Positions 1 to 11,616 of a stretch of 64,000 bases of DNA are shown one piece after another. Numbering within the stretch: position 1 is the first letter of the stretch; every line of letters begins with the position of its first letter. The stretch comes from Knufia peltigerae. Lineage: Eukaryota > Ascomycota > Eurotiomycetes > Chaetothyriales > Trichomeriaceae. Below the pieces are notes generated by a model. That model had not been told where the DNA came from. It saw nothing but the letters and a program-made list of their open reading frames with translations, and ran no database searches. The position numbers and the translations under genes are program-made. The DNA lies in contig JAPDRN010000122.1 in assembly GCA_030247855.1 (NCBI GenBank), positions 1 to 64,000 of the forward strand. Direction: 5' to 3'.

Positions 1-493
1 CCACCACCACTTCCTCTCCCCCGACCCTCACGGACACTCACACCGCGTGACAACCTCTTTCTTGTTCTTATTTTTTCTCAAATCCATCCATCATATCATC
101 GTTTGGCGTGGCGCTTTTCCGGCCGGGGACACAACACTTATCATTGGGACATCTTTTGGGTCTTGGGTGTCAAAACATGGGAGAACCAAAACAAAAGGAA
201 AGGGAGACCGAGGAAACAACGATAACAACAGCATCAAACACCGGCATTTTATATTTTCCCCCGTCACCAGCATCATCATGACCTTACGAAATCTCATGAA
301 CACACTTTTGTTTTTTCTATTTACTACCGAAAAAAGCCACTTAGCATTTATATGCATCATATTGCATCATTTTTAATCCCAAAAAATGGAAATCTCTACA
401 CTCGAATTCCTTTCCCTCTTTTTCTCATCAATGCTCTACAAAGTGAATCCTCCGTAAAAGCAACTCGTAATCGCAGACTGAAAAACAAAAAAC
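1..493. other. Left edge, no gene seen
   Basis: This stretch lies downstream of the AP-3 mu stop codon. It is T-rich and low in complexity, with runs such as CTTTTTCTC. The open frames here are short, start poorly and show no recognisable motif. It probably holds the 3' untranslated region of the AP-3 mu gene and whatever spacer follows. Confidence 0.6.
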
Positions 494-2286
494 TCATTCG
501 ATCCTCTTCTCCACCCCTTCTCGACTGACGGTAAGATACTTGACACCCTTGTACGGTCTCACGCCGTCTCCGAGACCCTTGGACTTTTTCACATCCACAC
601 TCAACGCATCGACTTTGATCCCACTCGGCAACCAGCCCTTGACGCTAAACGAGACAGAAATCGACCGAGGCATCAGTGCCTTGTTCGCCTGTGCTCTTCT
701 GCTCGTTGCACCCTGATTGCTCCCGCCGCTATTCCCGGCCCCGTCATATCGTCCAGAGTGTTCAGGGACAGTTTCGTCATTGTCTTCATCATAGTATCCA
801 GCCATGGACCCCGACTTGCCCGCGTCAACCACTTGAACTTCGTCGTCGATATCCTCAGATTTCAGTGGCCCAATTACACATCCTGTCAAGGTGGCCACAC
901 CGTTGACCGACGCGCCGTCTTTGGTCGGCACCTTCCATTCGACCACCTTATCAAATGCGTTGAAAGTAGCTTCGCCCCGTGACGCCTTCAGTTCGGTGAC
1001 GTTACGCACGTCTTGGGGAAAAGGAATTGTCACCGTGACCGCTTCCAACGACGGAGCATTGGAGCTTCCGCTACCACTGCCACCGAAAGACAATCCTCCG
1101 AGGGCACTCGAATTGGTCCTGGAATTGCTCGGCTTCGTACTGGAGGCGACACCGGGGAAGTTGTTGTTGAGAGTGAGTCGGGCTTCAAAGTCGGAACCAC
1201 TGGCTCCCGTCGCCGGTCGTAGATCAACTGTGGCCGGTAAGAAAATGCGATCGGTCTTGCTGGGTGGCGTATCCGTGTTTAGGTCGGAGGGCATGAGGTC
1301 GGTTTCGTACCCCGCGAGCATGAAACGCCCATCCGGAGGAACAAACGATAATTCTCCAGGATGATCCTTCCACCTAGAAAGGCGGACGCAAGGGTGGAAA
1401 ACTGGAATCTGCATGGTGCGAGAGATGCCTGATGCCTTTGCGCTACTCGTGCCACCAGGAGCCGAGAGTGTCAATAGTAAGTCGGGCACTCCGGAGATCT
1501 TGGCAGTGAAAGCTATCGAGCCATGAGAGCGGGCCGATATAGGTCGACCTGACGGGGCGAATATGACAGCCAAAGTCTCGATGATGTCGACGTAGAGCTC
1601 GTTTGATGTATGTCGAACATTCGGTTTACGCCAGGGTATGGCTGGCCCGCTCGGTTGTACTGCGGCCGGACGTAAACTTGAGGAGAAATTGCTCGATGGT
1701 CCCAAAGATGGCGATGATCTGTATTGTCAGTTTTTGCTTTCTATGGGTCTGGATCGTAGAGTGGTTCATACCCCGGTAGTCCAACCTGTGTGAAGAGCTT
1801 CCCCAACACGGAAGAAACTTCAACATTCTCCCGCAGCGCGTTCGGTTCTGTATTGCACACTATGCCTCCATCGCACATTTCACCAAGTAGTTGTGCCACA
1901 ATCTCATAGTTGTCTTCGATCTTGGTCGCCAACAAGGGACTCCCAAGAAAGTCTTCAAATACATCCACCAGGCGATGAAGAAAGTCTATGATTGCAAGAG
2001 ATGGTCCGTCTTTACTCGAGACTGCTATTAGCAGCAGGCTAGAGTGAGATATTGAAAAGGCAGTGACCGGAGGTGCGAGGTCTGAGAGTTGAAGTATCGA
2101 AGGTCGAGGGGAGGGACGAGTGGTGAAGCTGGCTATGAGAGCCTGGGGTATGGGTGGGCGTCCGGCATATGTATGCTCGAGCACACAATTACTATATCAT
2201 GTCAGCCTCGGAAACAGGTCACACTATACGAAGAAAACCTACTTGTGGTCATCGAAAACATAGAGAGCGTCGATATTGACACTCAT
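494..2286 (-). CDS. APM3: AP-3 adaptor complex subunit mu
   Basis: Medium subunit of the AP-3 adaptor complex, which sorts cargo from the Golgi to the vacuole. Three exons were built by eye: 2286-2243, 2191-1772 and 1718-494, separated by introns of 51 and 53 bp with GT/AG ends. The product is 562 residues. It starts MSVNIDALYVFDDHNN and continues with LEHTYAGRP, the longin-like sigma-adaptin fold typical of mu subunits. The motif NYEIVAQLLGEMCDGG and the following TEPNALR match the AP-3 mu linker. The C-terminal two thirds begins with IPWRKPNVRHTSNELYVDI, the start of the mu-homology domain that binds tyrosine-based signals. Length is somewhat above yeast Apm3. The tiny first exon (44 nt) is inferred from frame continuity and splice signals. 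The next gene on the same strand ends about 0.5 kb upstream of this start. Confidence 0.9.
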
Positions 2287-2803
2287 GGCGAGAGTGGTCA
2301 ATACAATGTGCATGCGATCAAGGCCAATGTCATAGTAGATGAGCCCGCGCTTATCGCTTATCTACACGTGGTATACTTGCCCTGACCAGGAAATCCTTGC
2401 ACGCTGCTTTTATAACTAATATGATTCCCCTTTTGCTCCGACTCTACTGCATATTCGGCCTGTATGTGATCTACAGATTGCAGGACACAAATGCTTCATG
2501 ATCGTCAGGAATCACGACTCTATTGATGTGGCTCCTCTGTATGACTAAGTCTACATCTCTGGAACCTATGCTCAACGCCATTTTTTGCATTCTGCAAATC
2601 ACAACTCCCACCATCTGCTGAAACTTCATAACACAATCATTGCCGTGGTCGTTATCTCAAACTTCCGATCCCAACCTTGAGTTCAATATGCAATACCAGC
2701 TTCTCCATGGCCCTGAAATCACCGATAGAACCTCCGGCATCCTATCATGAACTCCACGCAACTTACTCCGAACCATGGAAGGCAGACGAACCGGCTAAAC
2801 AGG
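2287..2803. other. Intergenic spacer APM3-ISWI
   Basis: Both neighbours are on the minus strand, so this 0.5 kb holds the APM3 promoter and the ISWI 3' untranslated region. Short open frames are present but none has a convincing start or known motif. Confidence 0.6.
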
Positions 2804-5800
2804 TCACTTCTTTTTTCCTTTTGATTTACTTGCTGGGGCGGTCGATGAAACACTTTGAGCTCGAGATGTTGCAGGCGAGGTGTTTTTACTGCCTCGACCT
2901 GATTTGACCGCTTTGACCGCTTTGACCGCTTTGTTCTATTCGGTGTCAGTCAAGGAACGTTTTATAGATAGAACAGATCAAGAACTCACCACAATACCAT
3001 TCTTGGCCTTCTTCTTCACAGGTGCCGCCTCACTGTCGTTATCTTCGTCTTCCTCATCATCACGGTCACGACCTCGGCCTTTGCCTGAACCATGACCATT
3101 GGTGAGCTTCTCTTCTGGGTCACCAAACTCTCGCAGGACTGTGTTGAGCAAAGTAGTGCATCTTCTGCCAATTTCGACGGGAGTTCTGCTGAGGAAGAAC
3201 CAGTCGAAGCGGAACAGTGGTGACTCGCGGATTTCGTCACGAATCTTGTCATATAAGCCTTCTCCGTCGACACCATGTTTGTCCAGCATAACCAATAAGA
3301 AACGATCCTCTTCTTCTGTATACACCTTCTTGTTTGTTGTTGAGACAGTGTAATTGATCTTGAGTTGTTGCAAGGGAACACGGTACATCTCCATCTTCTT
3401 CCGAAGGAGCTTTCGCTGAAGATTGGTCTTGCGCAGTTTCTCCTCACCAGCCTCAATGGTCTTGATGTGCTTGTCATAATCTGCAATCTCGGTGTACCGC
3501 TTCCAGAACACCTTTGCATATTCTTCAATCTCATCAGGTTCTTTGCTGTCGACTTCATTTGCAATGCCTTCATAGTTGTTTCGGCCAAATTTGGCAGATC
3601 CATTGATGAACTGTTGAAAATCGCGTCGATTCCAGTTGCCAAAACCGTGCTCCTGCATTTCAGCCTTTTTCTGCTTCTCTTCCTCAGTAAGAGGCTCAGC
3701 GTTGTCAATTTCATCTTGATTTAGTCGTTGATCTGCTTCACGATCACTCAAATCTTCCTCGGTTCCGTCAGCGAGTGGCACCTTGTAGCCGATTTCCTTG
3801 TGGTAGTAGGCTGTCTCCTTCTCTTGAAGCTCCTGAAGTCCTGGAGGAAAGAACTGCCAATCGTGCACGTTCACCTGTTTTGGAGCTCGAGGTACTTTGG
3901 GCTTCGGCTCAGCTGGTTTGCCCCCTCCTGTTGACAATGCCTGTTTGTAGTACTTATCCACAGAGTAGAATTGTTCTTTGCGTTCTCGTTTGGCAGGGTT
4001 GATCCAACTAACAGCAATATCCTTCCGGCGTTGGGTGAAGTCTTCGCCGTTCCACTCGTATGCATTTTCAGACGAAAACTTTTGCAAATCATCGATACCG
4101 AGCTTTTCGTACTTCTTATTCAATTCTGCGGTACGAGCTTCGCCCCGCTGCAGAATTTCGTCGATATCATCGAGAGCACCAGTGGCTCCTTTGGTCTCAA
4201 AGACCTTTTCAGCGCCGTGTTGAATCATGTTCAGCAAGTCATCCTTGGAGGCGGCCTGCTTGACTTGTTGTTGAGCTCGTCCTTGCTGGATAACAAGCTG
4301 ATCCAAGCGCAATTTCTGTGCTGCTCTCTCTAGCACCTTTTCTTCAATGGCATTTTCTGTAACAAAGCGGAATACTCTGACTTGCTTCGTCTGACCAATA
4401 CGATGTGCTCGATCCATAGCTTGCAAATCAGCTTGTGGATTCCAATCACTGTCATAAAGAACAACAATATTGGCAGTGGTCAAATTGATGCCCAAACCAC
4501 CAGCACGGGTAGTGAGCAAGAAGACGAACTTTTCAGAGTCAGGCTTGTTGTAGTCGTCGATGGCTGCGATACGGTCCTCATGAGCAGTGCCACCATCAAT
4601 ACGACAGTACTTGTGACCTCTGAAAACACAGTAGTCCTCGAGAATGTCCAGAACTCTGCTCATCTGAGAGAAGATGAGTACTCGGCTTCCCTCTTCCTTC
4701 ATTCGGTTCAAGATCTTGTCGAGAATGATCATTTTGCCAGAGTTGTAAACCAAATGCTCGTCCGTGGTGTATGGAGGGCCAGGTTCAGCACCTTCAAAGA
4801 GATATGGATGGTTGCAACATTTCCGCAACTGCATGACAATGTTCAGAAGTCTCGTCTTGGATTCTCGCTTGCCACCAGCGCCATTTACAGCATCGATATC
4901 TTTTTCAAGGATTCTCTGATACCATTTGACCTGCATCTCAGACATACCGACATACAGGTTGACTTCCTTCTTTGGTAGCAAGCTCTTCTCGACATCACTC
5001 TTTACTCTGCGGAGTAAGAAAGGTCTCAATACTCGGTGCAACTGTTGAACAACTGTATCTTGATCGTCGTTTTGGCTCGAAAACCATGAGTCAAACGCCT
5101 CGGAATCTCCAAAGACATCGGGAAGAAGGAAATTGAGGAGTGCCCACAATTCATGCAGATTGTTCTGCAGAGGTGTTCCGGTGATGAGCAATCTGTTTCG
5201 AGAAGTGAACATTCGGATAATCTGTGCAAGCGACGACTCCTCGTTCTTGATTCGATGTGCTTCGTCGACGATGATATACTCCCAAGCGAATTTCTTCAAG
5301 TGTGACTTTTCTCGGAGAATCATTTCGTAACTTGTGATACAGACATCGAACTTCTCCTCGATAAGTCTGTCTTGGATCAGGGCATGACGGTCATCCTTGG
5401 CTCCCTGAAGGACTAGTACATCGACCTCTGGGGTCCATTTCTTGAACTCTCTTGCCCAGTTGTCCAGAGTTGACTTGGGAACGGCGATCAGGTGTGGTCC
5501 TTTGATGTCGCAGATATGGCGTAGATATCCCAGGAAGGAAATCGTCTGAAGAGTTTTGCCGAGACCCATCTCATCAGCGAGGATACCGGAGATACCGTTC
5601 TCGTGCAAAGAAATGAGCCAGTTCAGACCTGCAACCTGGTAATCTCGCATTTCGCCACCCTGGATGAACGCAGGCGAGTCTCGGAATATGGTCTGAGATG
5701 CCGTACCACGCTTTTCATCGCGCAGCAATTCTGCATCTTCTTCTTGTTCCGTCTTTCTCTTGGCCCCAGCTGCGGCGCCACCTTTACGAGACACGCCTTT

Positions 5801-6238
5801 CTTTGCTTTGGCCGCATCATCAGCGTTCTGTCGGTCTATCTCTTCCACAACATCTCTGATCTTGGGGTTGGGGTTTGTCTCGATGAAGTGGCGGAAGAGG
5901 TCCGTAAGGCCAAGGAGATATTTGAATCGTCGAATTGTGTCATCCTCTTTAGACTCATCTAACTGTCCATGTTTTCTTCCCAATATGCTCTTTCTCAATT
6001 GAAATGCTTCCGAACGTCTCTTGCGACCGTCCGGTGCCACGATATCACCTGCTACGCTACTCGTGGTGGTATTAGGATTCGTATCTGAATCTGTGTAATC
6101 TGGCGTGTCGTCCATGTACCGATTGAGATGACCAAATGAGGGTCTGCGCGGCTGGATAATACTATGAGCATCGGTCATGGAGATGTCGGCTACTGAGGAG
6201 TTTTCAGAATCCGTTTGTTGGGGTTTGATAGGAGCCAT
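2804..6238 (-). CDS. ISWI: ISWI-family chromatin-remodelling ATPase
   Basis: SNF2 helicase of the imitation-switch family, which slides nucleosomes in the nucleus. Exon 1 is 6238-2990 and exon 2 is 2935-2804, with a 54 bp intron starting GTGAGT; the product is 1126 residues. Seen directly: an acidic/basic N-terminal region (1-195), Walker A in DEMGLGKT (Lys228), the DEAH box at 325-328, helicase motif DRAHRIGQTKQVRVFRF, and then the HAND-SANT-SLIDE region, with LLVMLDKHGVDGEGLYDKI as part of the SLIDE domain. The tail is strongly basic: exon 2 encodes three KAV repeats followed by a Ser/Lys-rich end in KGKKK. If the intron is not removed, the protein would end three residues later (VSS, then stop), so the basic tail depends on splicing. 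Orthologous to yeast Isw1/Isw2; I cannot decide between the two. Confidence 0.95.
2904..2930 (-). repeat. Three perfect 9-bp repeats in ISWI last exon
   Basis: The unit TTGACCGCT is repeated three times without change (2904-2912, 2913-2921, 2922-2930). Read on the minus strand in the ISWI frame it encodes KAV-KAV-KAV just after the last splice acceptor. Such in-frame tandem units can gain or lose copies by slippage, so copy number may vary between strains. Confidence 0.85.
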
Positions 6239-7116
6239 GGTGGGCTTTCGGCCGGAGAGGCCTGTTGAAATAGTTCAATGGATGCAAACCACGCGACTAA
6301 ACAGAGATGGAAGCGGGCATGGGGAGTTTGCTGATGATTCGTGCGGCGACGCGATGAAAGACACGTCTGTGGCCGTGGAAGATGAGTGAGGGAAAACAAG
6401 GTCGTTGAGTGTTCTTTTGAGAAGATATGGAGAGGATGCAGAGGGAAGAGTCGCGCATTAGAGTGACGTGCTGTGATTGGTAGGCACGACACGCGCATAG
6501 TACTGGCAGCAAAAAGTTAACCACAAAGTCGGCAAACATGCCGTATGGGTGACAAACAGACCTCGTTCCAGTCTGACAAGGCCTGACCTCTGTCTTAACG
6601 TCGTTGTTGTAGTGATCCACCACCTCAAACGTGCACAGCCCCACAAAGTCACGCGCGTCAGACAAGATGTTTTTCTTTGTACACAGGCTTGGCAGGCGAC
6701 CACACTCCAAACTGCTCCACGTGACGGGAATTCTTACATCCGCTCAATCGGCCTTTCCAGAATGATGAAAGCCGCCGCAGCTGTTTCTCAGTGAATGACC
6801 AGGGTTTTCGCTGTGATAGGCATCCTCCCACCTTCAACTGTCCAACCTCATCATATTTGCCAGTGCCACAGCATCACAGCTGGGCATACCGAAGGACTTT
6901 CATCTCCGCCATTTCACAATTCACTCGCTTCTCCAACTGTCAAAGAACTTTGATTGTCTCAGCGGTCAGCTGCCTCGGCCACCACGCACCAACCAACAAA
7001 CCCCTCCATCCGAGACCAATCTACCGCTGCCTTGACTGATTCTACCGACAACTGATCACGGATCAAGAACAAGCTCTCAGACCTCGACAGAGAGGTTCCC
7101 TTTCATTGACGCCAAC
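6239..7116. promoter_or_regulatory. Shared promoter region, ISWI and HAPSTR1-like gene
   Basis: The two flanking genes are divergent, so this 0.88 kb must hold both promoters and 5' untranslated regions. The part next to the plus-strand gene is pyrimidine-rich (CT tracts at about 6820-7080), common in fungal 5' leaders. No clear TATA box was found. Short open frames on both strands look accidental. Confidence 0.5.
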
Positions 7117-7917
7117 ATGGATTCTATGAGATCTCTCAACACCTCACTTCCCTCTACTCGGCCTGCACCTCCTGAGCAACTTCTCCAAGCTTTCCGAAAC
7201 GCCGCCCTATCGGTGACAAACTTGTATAAGAGCGCTGTAACAGATCAGGGATCTGCTCGACAAGCTGGGTATCAGGAAGCACTCGAGGATCTGTTAAGCT
7301 TTTTAGATCGGGAAAACCTGGGCCTGCAGGATGGTGAAGGTTGGAGAGTAAGACAATGGGCGACGGAACGATATGACGGAAGCGCCTCTCACCAACAGGG
7401 CACCGAGGAGGATGACGATCGCAGCGAAGTTGACCCAAGACCTCGAAGTGTTTCTCCGGTCAAAGAGGAGGGGTCTGCACCTTCAATACCTAGTCGAACC
7501 GAAGCACCCAAGGTTGAGTCTTCCACACAGACAGAAGAAGCTTTGCCGTCGAGGGACTCGGAACAAACACCTCCTACACCTGTTTTCCATTTCACTGGCA
7601 ACATGTCCTCGAACGAACCTGAGAACATGCAAACCGACGAGACTGTACAAAGTGTCGACGGAGCTGATAATAATACACCATCTAGTTCATCCGTCCCTGC
7701 TATCCGGTTAGAGCTTTTGAACAACTACGGCAGTCGAACTCCTCATCGACACGGTGGCCAACGGAATGGAACTCGACCCAACAATCGAGAATTCACCTTC
7801 ACGTCAGGCACCAAACGTAAATTACAATTTCCCGACTTTTTTGACATTTCCAACATCGGACCGAGGGACAGCTTTGGCGGTGGTGCCGGCAGCAACAAAC
7901 GGGGCCGGCTATCATAA
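7117..7917 (+). CDS. HAPSTR1/DUF4588-like conserved protein
   Basis: Single-exon gene for a 266-residue protein. The first ~90 residues are well ordered: the stretch around LLQAFRNAALSVTNLYK followed by GYQEALEDLLSFLD resembles the helical core of the DUF4588 family (human HAPSTR1, a partner of the ubiquitin ligase HUWE1 in stress responses). The remainder is low complexity, rich in Ser, Glu, Pro and Thr, and ends with a conserved-looking block (RKLQFPDFFDISNIGPRDSF) plus a basic KRGRLS tail that could be a nuclear localisation signal. The family assignment rests on pattern memory of the N-terminal helices and is only moderately sure. The start is the first ATG after a CT-rich leader. Confidence 0.6.
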   Translation: MDSMRSLNTSLPSTRPAPPEQLLQAFRNAALSVTNLYKSAVTDQGSARQAGYQEALEDLLSFLDRENLGLQDGEGWRVRQWATERYDGSASHQQGTEEDDDRSEVDPRPRSVSPVKEEGSAPSIPSRTEAPKVESSTQTEEALPSRDSEQTPPTPVFHFTGNMSSNEPENMQTDETVQSVDGADNNTPSSSSVPAIRLELLNNYGSRTPHRHGGQRNGTRPNNREFTFTSGTKRKLQFPDFFDISNIGPRDSFGGGAGSNKRGRLS

Positions 7918-8526
7918 AGTTTCATCCCTCAGGTCAAGTAGACAAATTTTTGCTTTGAGAAACGCAACGCAACGCATTTTCTGAAGTTCAGAGCGAATCT
8001 CTGGTATCCGACATGATATGGGGACTGGGAAGGGGGAGGCATTGTTCACGACGACATGATCAACAGCATAGCGTATTCTGTTCATTAACATGCATCAACA
8101 TCAATCATCATATATCTGTCAGCTCATGTTTGAGCAACTCTTGGCACTTCGGGGGTGGTTTATTTGGGTCGGACAGTACCCTAACCTACTTTACCTAGAA
8201 TATTACGAATGAGGGTTTTGTTTTTCAATCACCTGGGTTTAGCCACGTAGGTACCGGTTCCTTTCTTGCCTACCTAGATAGGGATCCTCGAGCCTAGACG
8301 CAAGATACTAGGTAGACTTGATAACAGTTGACCTCGTTTGAAACACCACACAGAGCCTTTATTGGATCTCTTGCCGGCATTAATGATTGATTTGTTTTAA
8401 CCAGTACTCAATATTTGGGGCTTCAAATCTCTGTCCGCTAGTATTACAAGTCAAATGTACAACGTATCATCCCTGGTGAGGAGAAGATGGGTACTTTTTG
8501 GTATGTTCGTCGATTGATTAGACTAC
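7918..8526. other. Convergent 3' spacer with CCTAGGTAGG-like motifs
   Basis: This 0.6 kb lies between two converging genes and holds no gene. It contains several copies of a short motif related to CCTACCTAGGTAGG, for example at about 8269-8280 and 8307-8316; similar pieces recur at 25442-25456 and 25624-25638. Confidence 0.5.
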
Positions 8527-8916
8527 CTAATTGAACATTCGATAAATCCCCAACCCGACCAGCGTGGCCGACAACGACACAATCCCTAATTGTCGTGAGC
8601 CGTACTTGTATTTCGACTTGCTGAGTTCGATGACCTTGCGTTGAGTCCGTAACTGTTGCATGCCAGAGTAATACGTGTATACTCCCAACGACGTCAGGGC
8701 GGTCGATCCTGAAAAAGAACAAGACCAGATTAGTTTTTTGAGACCATTGATGGAGATGAAGATGCTGTCGTCGCACTAGAGTTGCGTCGAGTGCAGTAAA
8801 AACGTACCCAGAACCCTACAGGATAAACAATCATCATCCTTGTCAAAAGCTTTGGGGTCTTCAAAGTCGTCGAATTTTTGACCCTTGTTCATAGGTGAAA
8901 AGTCCTTGATGGCCAT
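8527..8916 (-). CDS. DMAC1-like small mitochondrial membrane protein
   Basis: Small two-exon gene: exons 8916-8808 and 8708-8527, with a 99 bp GT-AG intron; the product is 96 residues. The N-terminal half is acidic and polar (ending FDKDDDCLSCRVLG), with a CxxC pair, followed by a membrane-type helix (STALTSLGVYTYYSG), a basic loop (RTQRKVIELSKSKYKYGSR) and a second hydrophobic segment ending GLGIYRMFN. This layout matches the fungal family with the DUF4536 domain, related to distal membrane-arm assembly component 1 of mitochondrial complex I. Family membership is inferred from the CLSCR motif and the two-helix layout. The splice pair restores one continuous frame across the glycine codon. 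A (TCG)8 microsatellite lies about 140 bp upstream. Confidence 0.75.
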
Positions 8917-9716
8917 GTTTTTTTCTTTCTTTCAACTCTTCTCTCTCTCGGGTTCACGTTGGTTCTTTTCGATGGTTCTTCGATCAAGCCGTCCTCCTGT
9001 CAAAAGCTTCCACGGTGCCACAAGTCACCCTCGAGGGATCAATTAGAAGCCCATCGTCGTCGTCGTCGTCGTCGTCGCAAATGATGAAACAAGTTGATAT
9101 CGATAGATGCCTTCTTAGATTCCGACCCCTTTTTATCTGTTGCCAACGGGGGCAGGGAGAGTACTTTGGTTGTAGGTTACTGGTTATTAGGTGTTTAATG
9201 CTCCTCGAGGATTGAGGTAGTTCTTGTGAGAAATCCTGATGTGAAGTAGACCATAGGTCGAAGTTTACCCGGTCATATAAAAATCCATAATGATGAGGTT
9301 CGGGATTCTCTGGGATAGGTATTTAATTACCCCGAATTGCCGCTTTTAACGAATCGCGTAGTCCGCGAGCATGTCAACCACAAACCCGCCCACTCGCTGG
9401 TATTGAATCATATCTTTCGACGAAATGATTCCGGTTGAACAATAGACGATGGGGACATGTGTTGGTGAACACACCTGGCAAACATGGAGAATGGAAGACG
9501 ACTCCTTACACCACAACTACAAATCAACGACCACGACGGTGATAGCAGAGCATCTCAAGAACAAAAAGTCAATGATGAGACTTGGGCTGTCATTGGGTTC
9601 ATTTCACCCTTCCGACATGAGTCCTTTTGTCTCTGAAATATCGAGCAGTGACAAGCGCAGGCTTCAAAACATCCAAGTGATGCCGAGCAAAAGTCCTCAA
9701 AAGTCACCACCTCTCC
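8917..9716. other. Spacer with DMAC1-like promoter and (TCG)8
   Basis: Both flanking genes run on the minus strand, so this 0.8 kb holds the promoter of the DMAC1-like gene and the 3' end of the flavoenzyme gene. A perfect (TCG)8 microsatellite is at 9054-9077. The frame at 9449-9802 overlaps the flavoenzyme 3' end and shows no motif. Confidence 0.55.
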
Positions 9717-11444
9717 TCATGATTCACGAGTTTTCAACCCTTCGACAATCAATTTGGCAACATTCATCCCGGCCAACGCCGATGTCTCCATTGTCGAAAT
9801 AAAACTTTCCATACCAGAAAGATAGTATAAGCCTCTATCCTGATCCTCATCCATCTGTAGTGTAAAGTTGACAAAGGCCGTCCTCGGCAATTCATAAGGA
9901 TAACTATGCCACATTTTCTCATAGAACCAACTCACATCCTTTTTCGGAAGAGATCCAAGACTGTCTTCTTCGTCATCATCCGACGGAGGCCTGTACTCGA
10001 AACCAAGAAGCTCAGACAGGAACGATCCCGTCAATGGAGCAGGAGAAAATATCTTGTACAGGTACTGCGTCGACTCCTCAGTCTCCTCAGTTGAACTGTC
10101 AAACTCACTCATAGGTCCGGCAAAACGCCCATCACTTTCGGGATGCAATACTTTCAATGTACTGATCGACCAGAACCCGGATGGCCCCACGGCTTCCACA
10201 CCGTGTCGAGAGCCGAGTCGCTCATTCAAGTCTTCAGGCAACGTTGTGATGATCGAACTAGGCACGTCGTCTTGCTCGTCATCACCGAGACCAAAGAAGG
10301 CCGGCATCGGCCTGTGCGGGGACGTGAACAGCGTAACATACAACGACACATACGGGATTTTGTCTGGCGGGCTGAGTAATTGGGGCGTGAATGAGATGTT
10401 GGCAAACTGATACGGCGCCGCGAGGATGACCGTGTCAAAATCAACCTCCTGCTCCCCAGTCCCAGCCGACTTTAGTTCTTCATTGTCGGTCTGTAAAAGA
10501 TAGGTTCCCTTGGACGTACGTTCGACATGCGTGACGCTGGTGTTGAGAAACGCTCTCTGCGCAGAATTCTTGACCATGGTATCAAAAATCTGCCAATTGC
10601 CGCCGTGGACAGCCATCGCACCTTCGATCGCCATGCAGACCAGTGTCTCGAGTCCGTGGATGCCACCGAGATTGCTTGCATAGTTGACGCGGGTGCTGGC
10701 TTGAATGATTTCGCGGGCGAATCGTCCACCGACACCCGCGTTCTCGAGCACCTCTTTCCCCGTTGCGCCCGTGTACGTATCCAATCCCGTCTTCATGACC
10801 GCATCTTGTAGACTGGTAAAGGGAAAATAGTCGTCGTAGAACCTCAAAAACGAAGAGATTGCCGCCTTTGTCGCGCGCTGCGTGCGGATCGGACTGAGTC
10901 CGTATTTCCACAACAATTTTGCAATGTCCCACCACCCCCGCCAGGAGGAGCTGCCGCCGTCGTCGTCTTCCCTAACGGTCTTGAAGACGAACTCGACCCC
11001 ATCCCAGATGCCCAGCTCGTACTTCGCGGTCGGTGTGGCTTGGTAGATTTTGAGGGAGGGAGTGAGGTCAAAGTCTCGCGTGGCATTGTAGAGGATGTGG
11101 TTGATCTCGACAAAGATGCTGGCACCCAGCTCGACGGGGTAGCGCGGGTCTTCGAGGGCATTCACGGTCGTGGTGCGGCCACCTATGTACGGGTTCGTGT
11201 CGAAGATGGTGATGTCGAGCGGAGTGTCGAGTGAGGACAATCGAGAGAACTTGTCGAGATGATAACTGGCAGAGGAACCACCGGGACCTGCACCGATGAT
11301 GGCGACACGGTGCGTTTTTTTGACCGTGGCCGCAGTGTCGCTCTTTTGGAGAGGTCTTTGAGGCGGAAGGACATGTTCTGTAGCAATGGGAAGGACATGA
11401 AGCAGGAACAAGATTAGCACGCGGGAAAGGATTGAGACATGCAT
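9717..11444 (-). CDS. Prenylcysteine oxidase-like FAD enzyme
   Basis: Single-exon gene for a 575-residue flavoprotein. Start chosen at 11444 because the following residues (ILSRVLILFLLHVLPIA) form a clean signal peptide; the frame is open slightly further upstream but without an ATG. After the signal come the dinucleotide-binding motif VAIIGAGPGGSSASYHL, the second FAD motif IGGRTTTVNA, and the family segment VELGASIFVEIN. The region around VNYASNLGGIHGLETLV and the C-terminal FYEKMWHSYPYELP also fit prenylcysteine lyase/oxidase proteins, which oxidise the thioether of farnesyl- or geranylgeranyl-cysteine during degradation of prenylated proteins in lysosome/vacuole. Several NxS/T sites fit passage through the secretory route. 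The gene ends where the tandem-repeat region begins; whether it belongs to the distant metabolite cluster is unknown. Confidence 0.85.
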   Translation of the reverse strand: MHVSILSRVLILFLLHVLPIATEHVLPPQRPLQKSDTAATVKKTHRVAIIGAGPGGSSASYHLDKFSRLSSLDTPLDITIFDTNPYIGGRTTTVNALEDPRYPVELGASIFVEINHILYNATRDFDLTPSLKIYQATPTAKYELGIWDGVEFVFKTVREDDDGGSSSWRGWWDIAKLLWKYGLSPIRTQRATKAAISSFLRFYDDYFPFTSLQDAVMKTGLDTYTGATGKEVLENAGVGGRFAREIIQASTRVNYASNLGGIHGLETLVCMAIEGAMAVHGGNWQIFDTMVKNSAQRAFLNTSVTHVERTSKGTYLLQTDNEELKSAGTGEQEVDFDTVILAAPYQFANISFTPQLLSPPDKIPYVSLYVTLFTSPHRPMPAFFGLGDDEQDDVPSSIITTLPEDLNERLGSRHGVEAVGPSGFWSISTLKVLHPESDGRFAGPMSEFDSSTEETEESTQYLYKIFSPAPLTGSFLSELLGFEYRPPSDDDEEDSLGSLPKKDVSWFYEKMWHSYPYELPRTAFVNFTLQMDEDQDRGLYYLSGMESFISTMETSALAGMNVAKLIVEGLKTRES

Positions 11445-11616
11445 CTTGTTGGATTGGCCAAACCAAGGCAAAACGTAAGTTTTTGAACTACAGTTACTTT
11501 TGGCGAGTATCTGGAAAGATTGAGGTGGTACGGATACATGAAATATAGACAGTCATCAAGCGAGGTTGAACTTGTGTCCTCGTAGGGATACGAAGTATCA
11601 GGAGACGATGGTTTTC

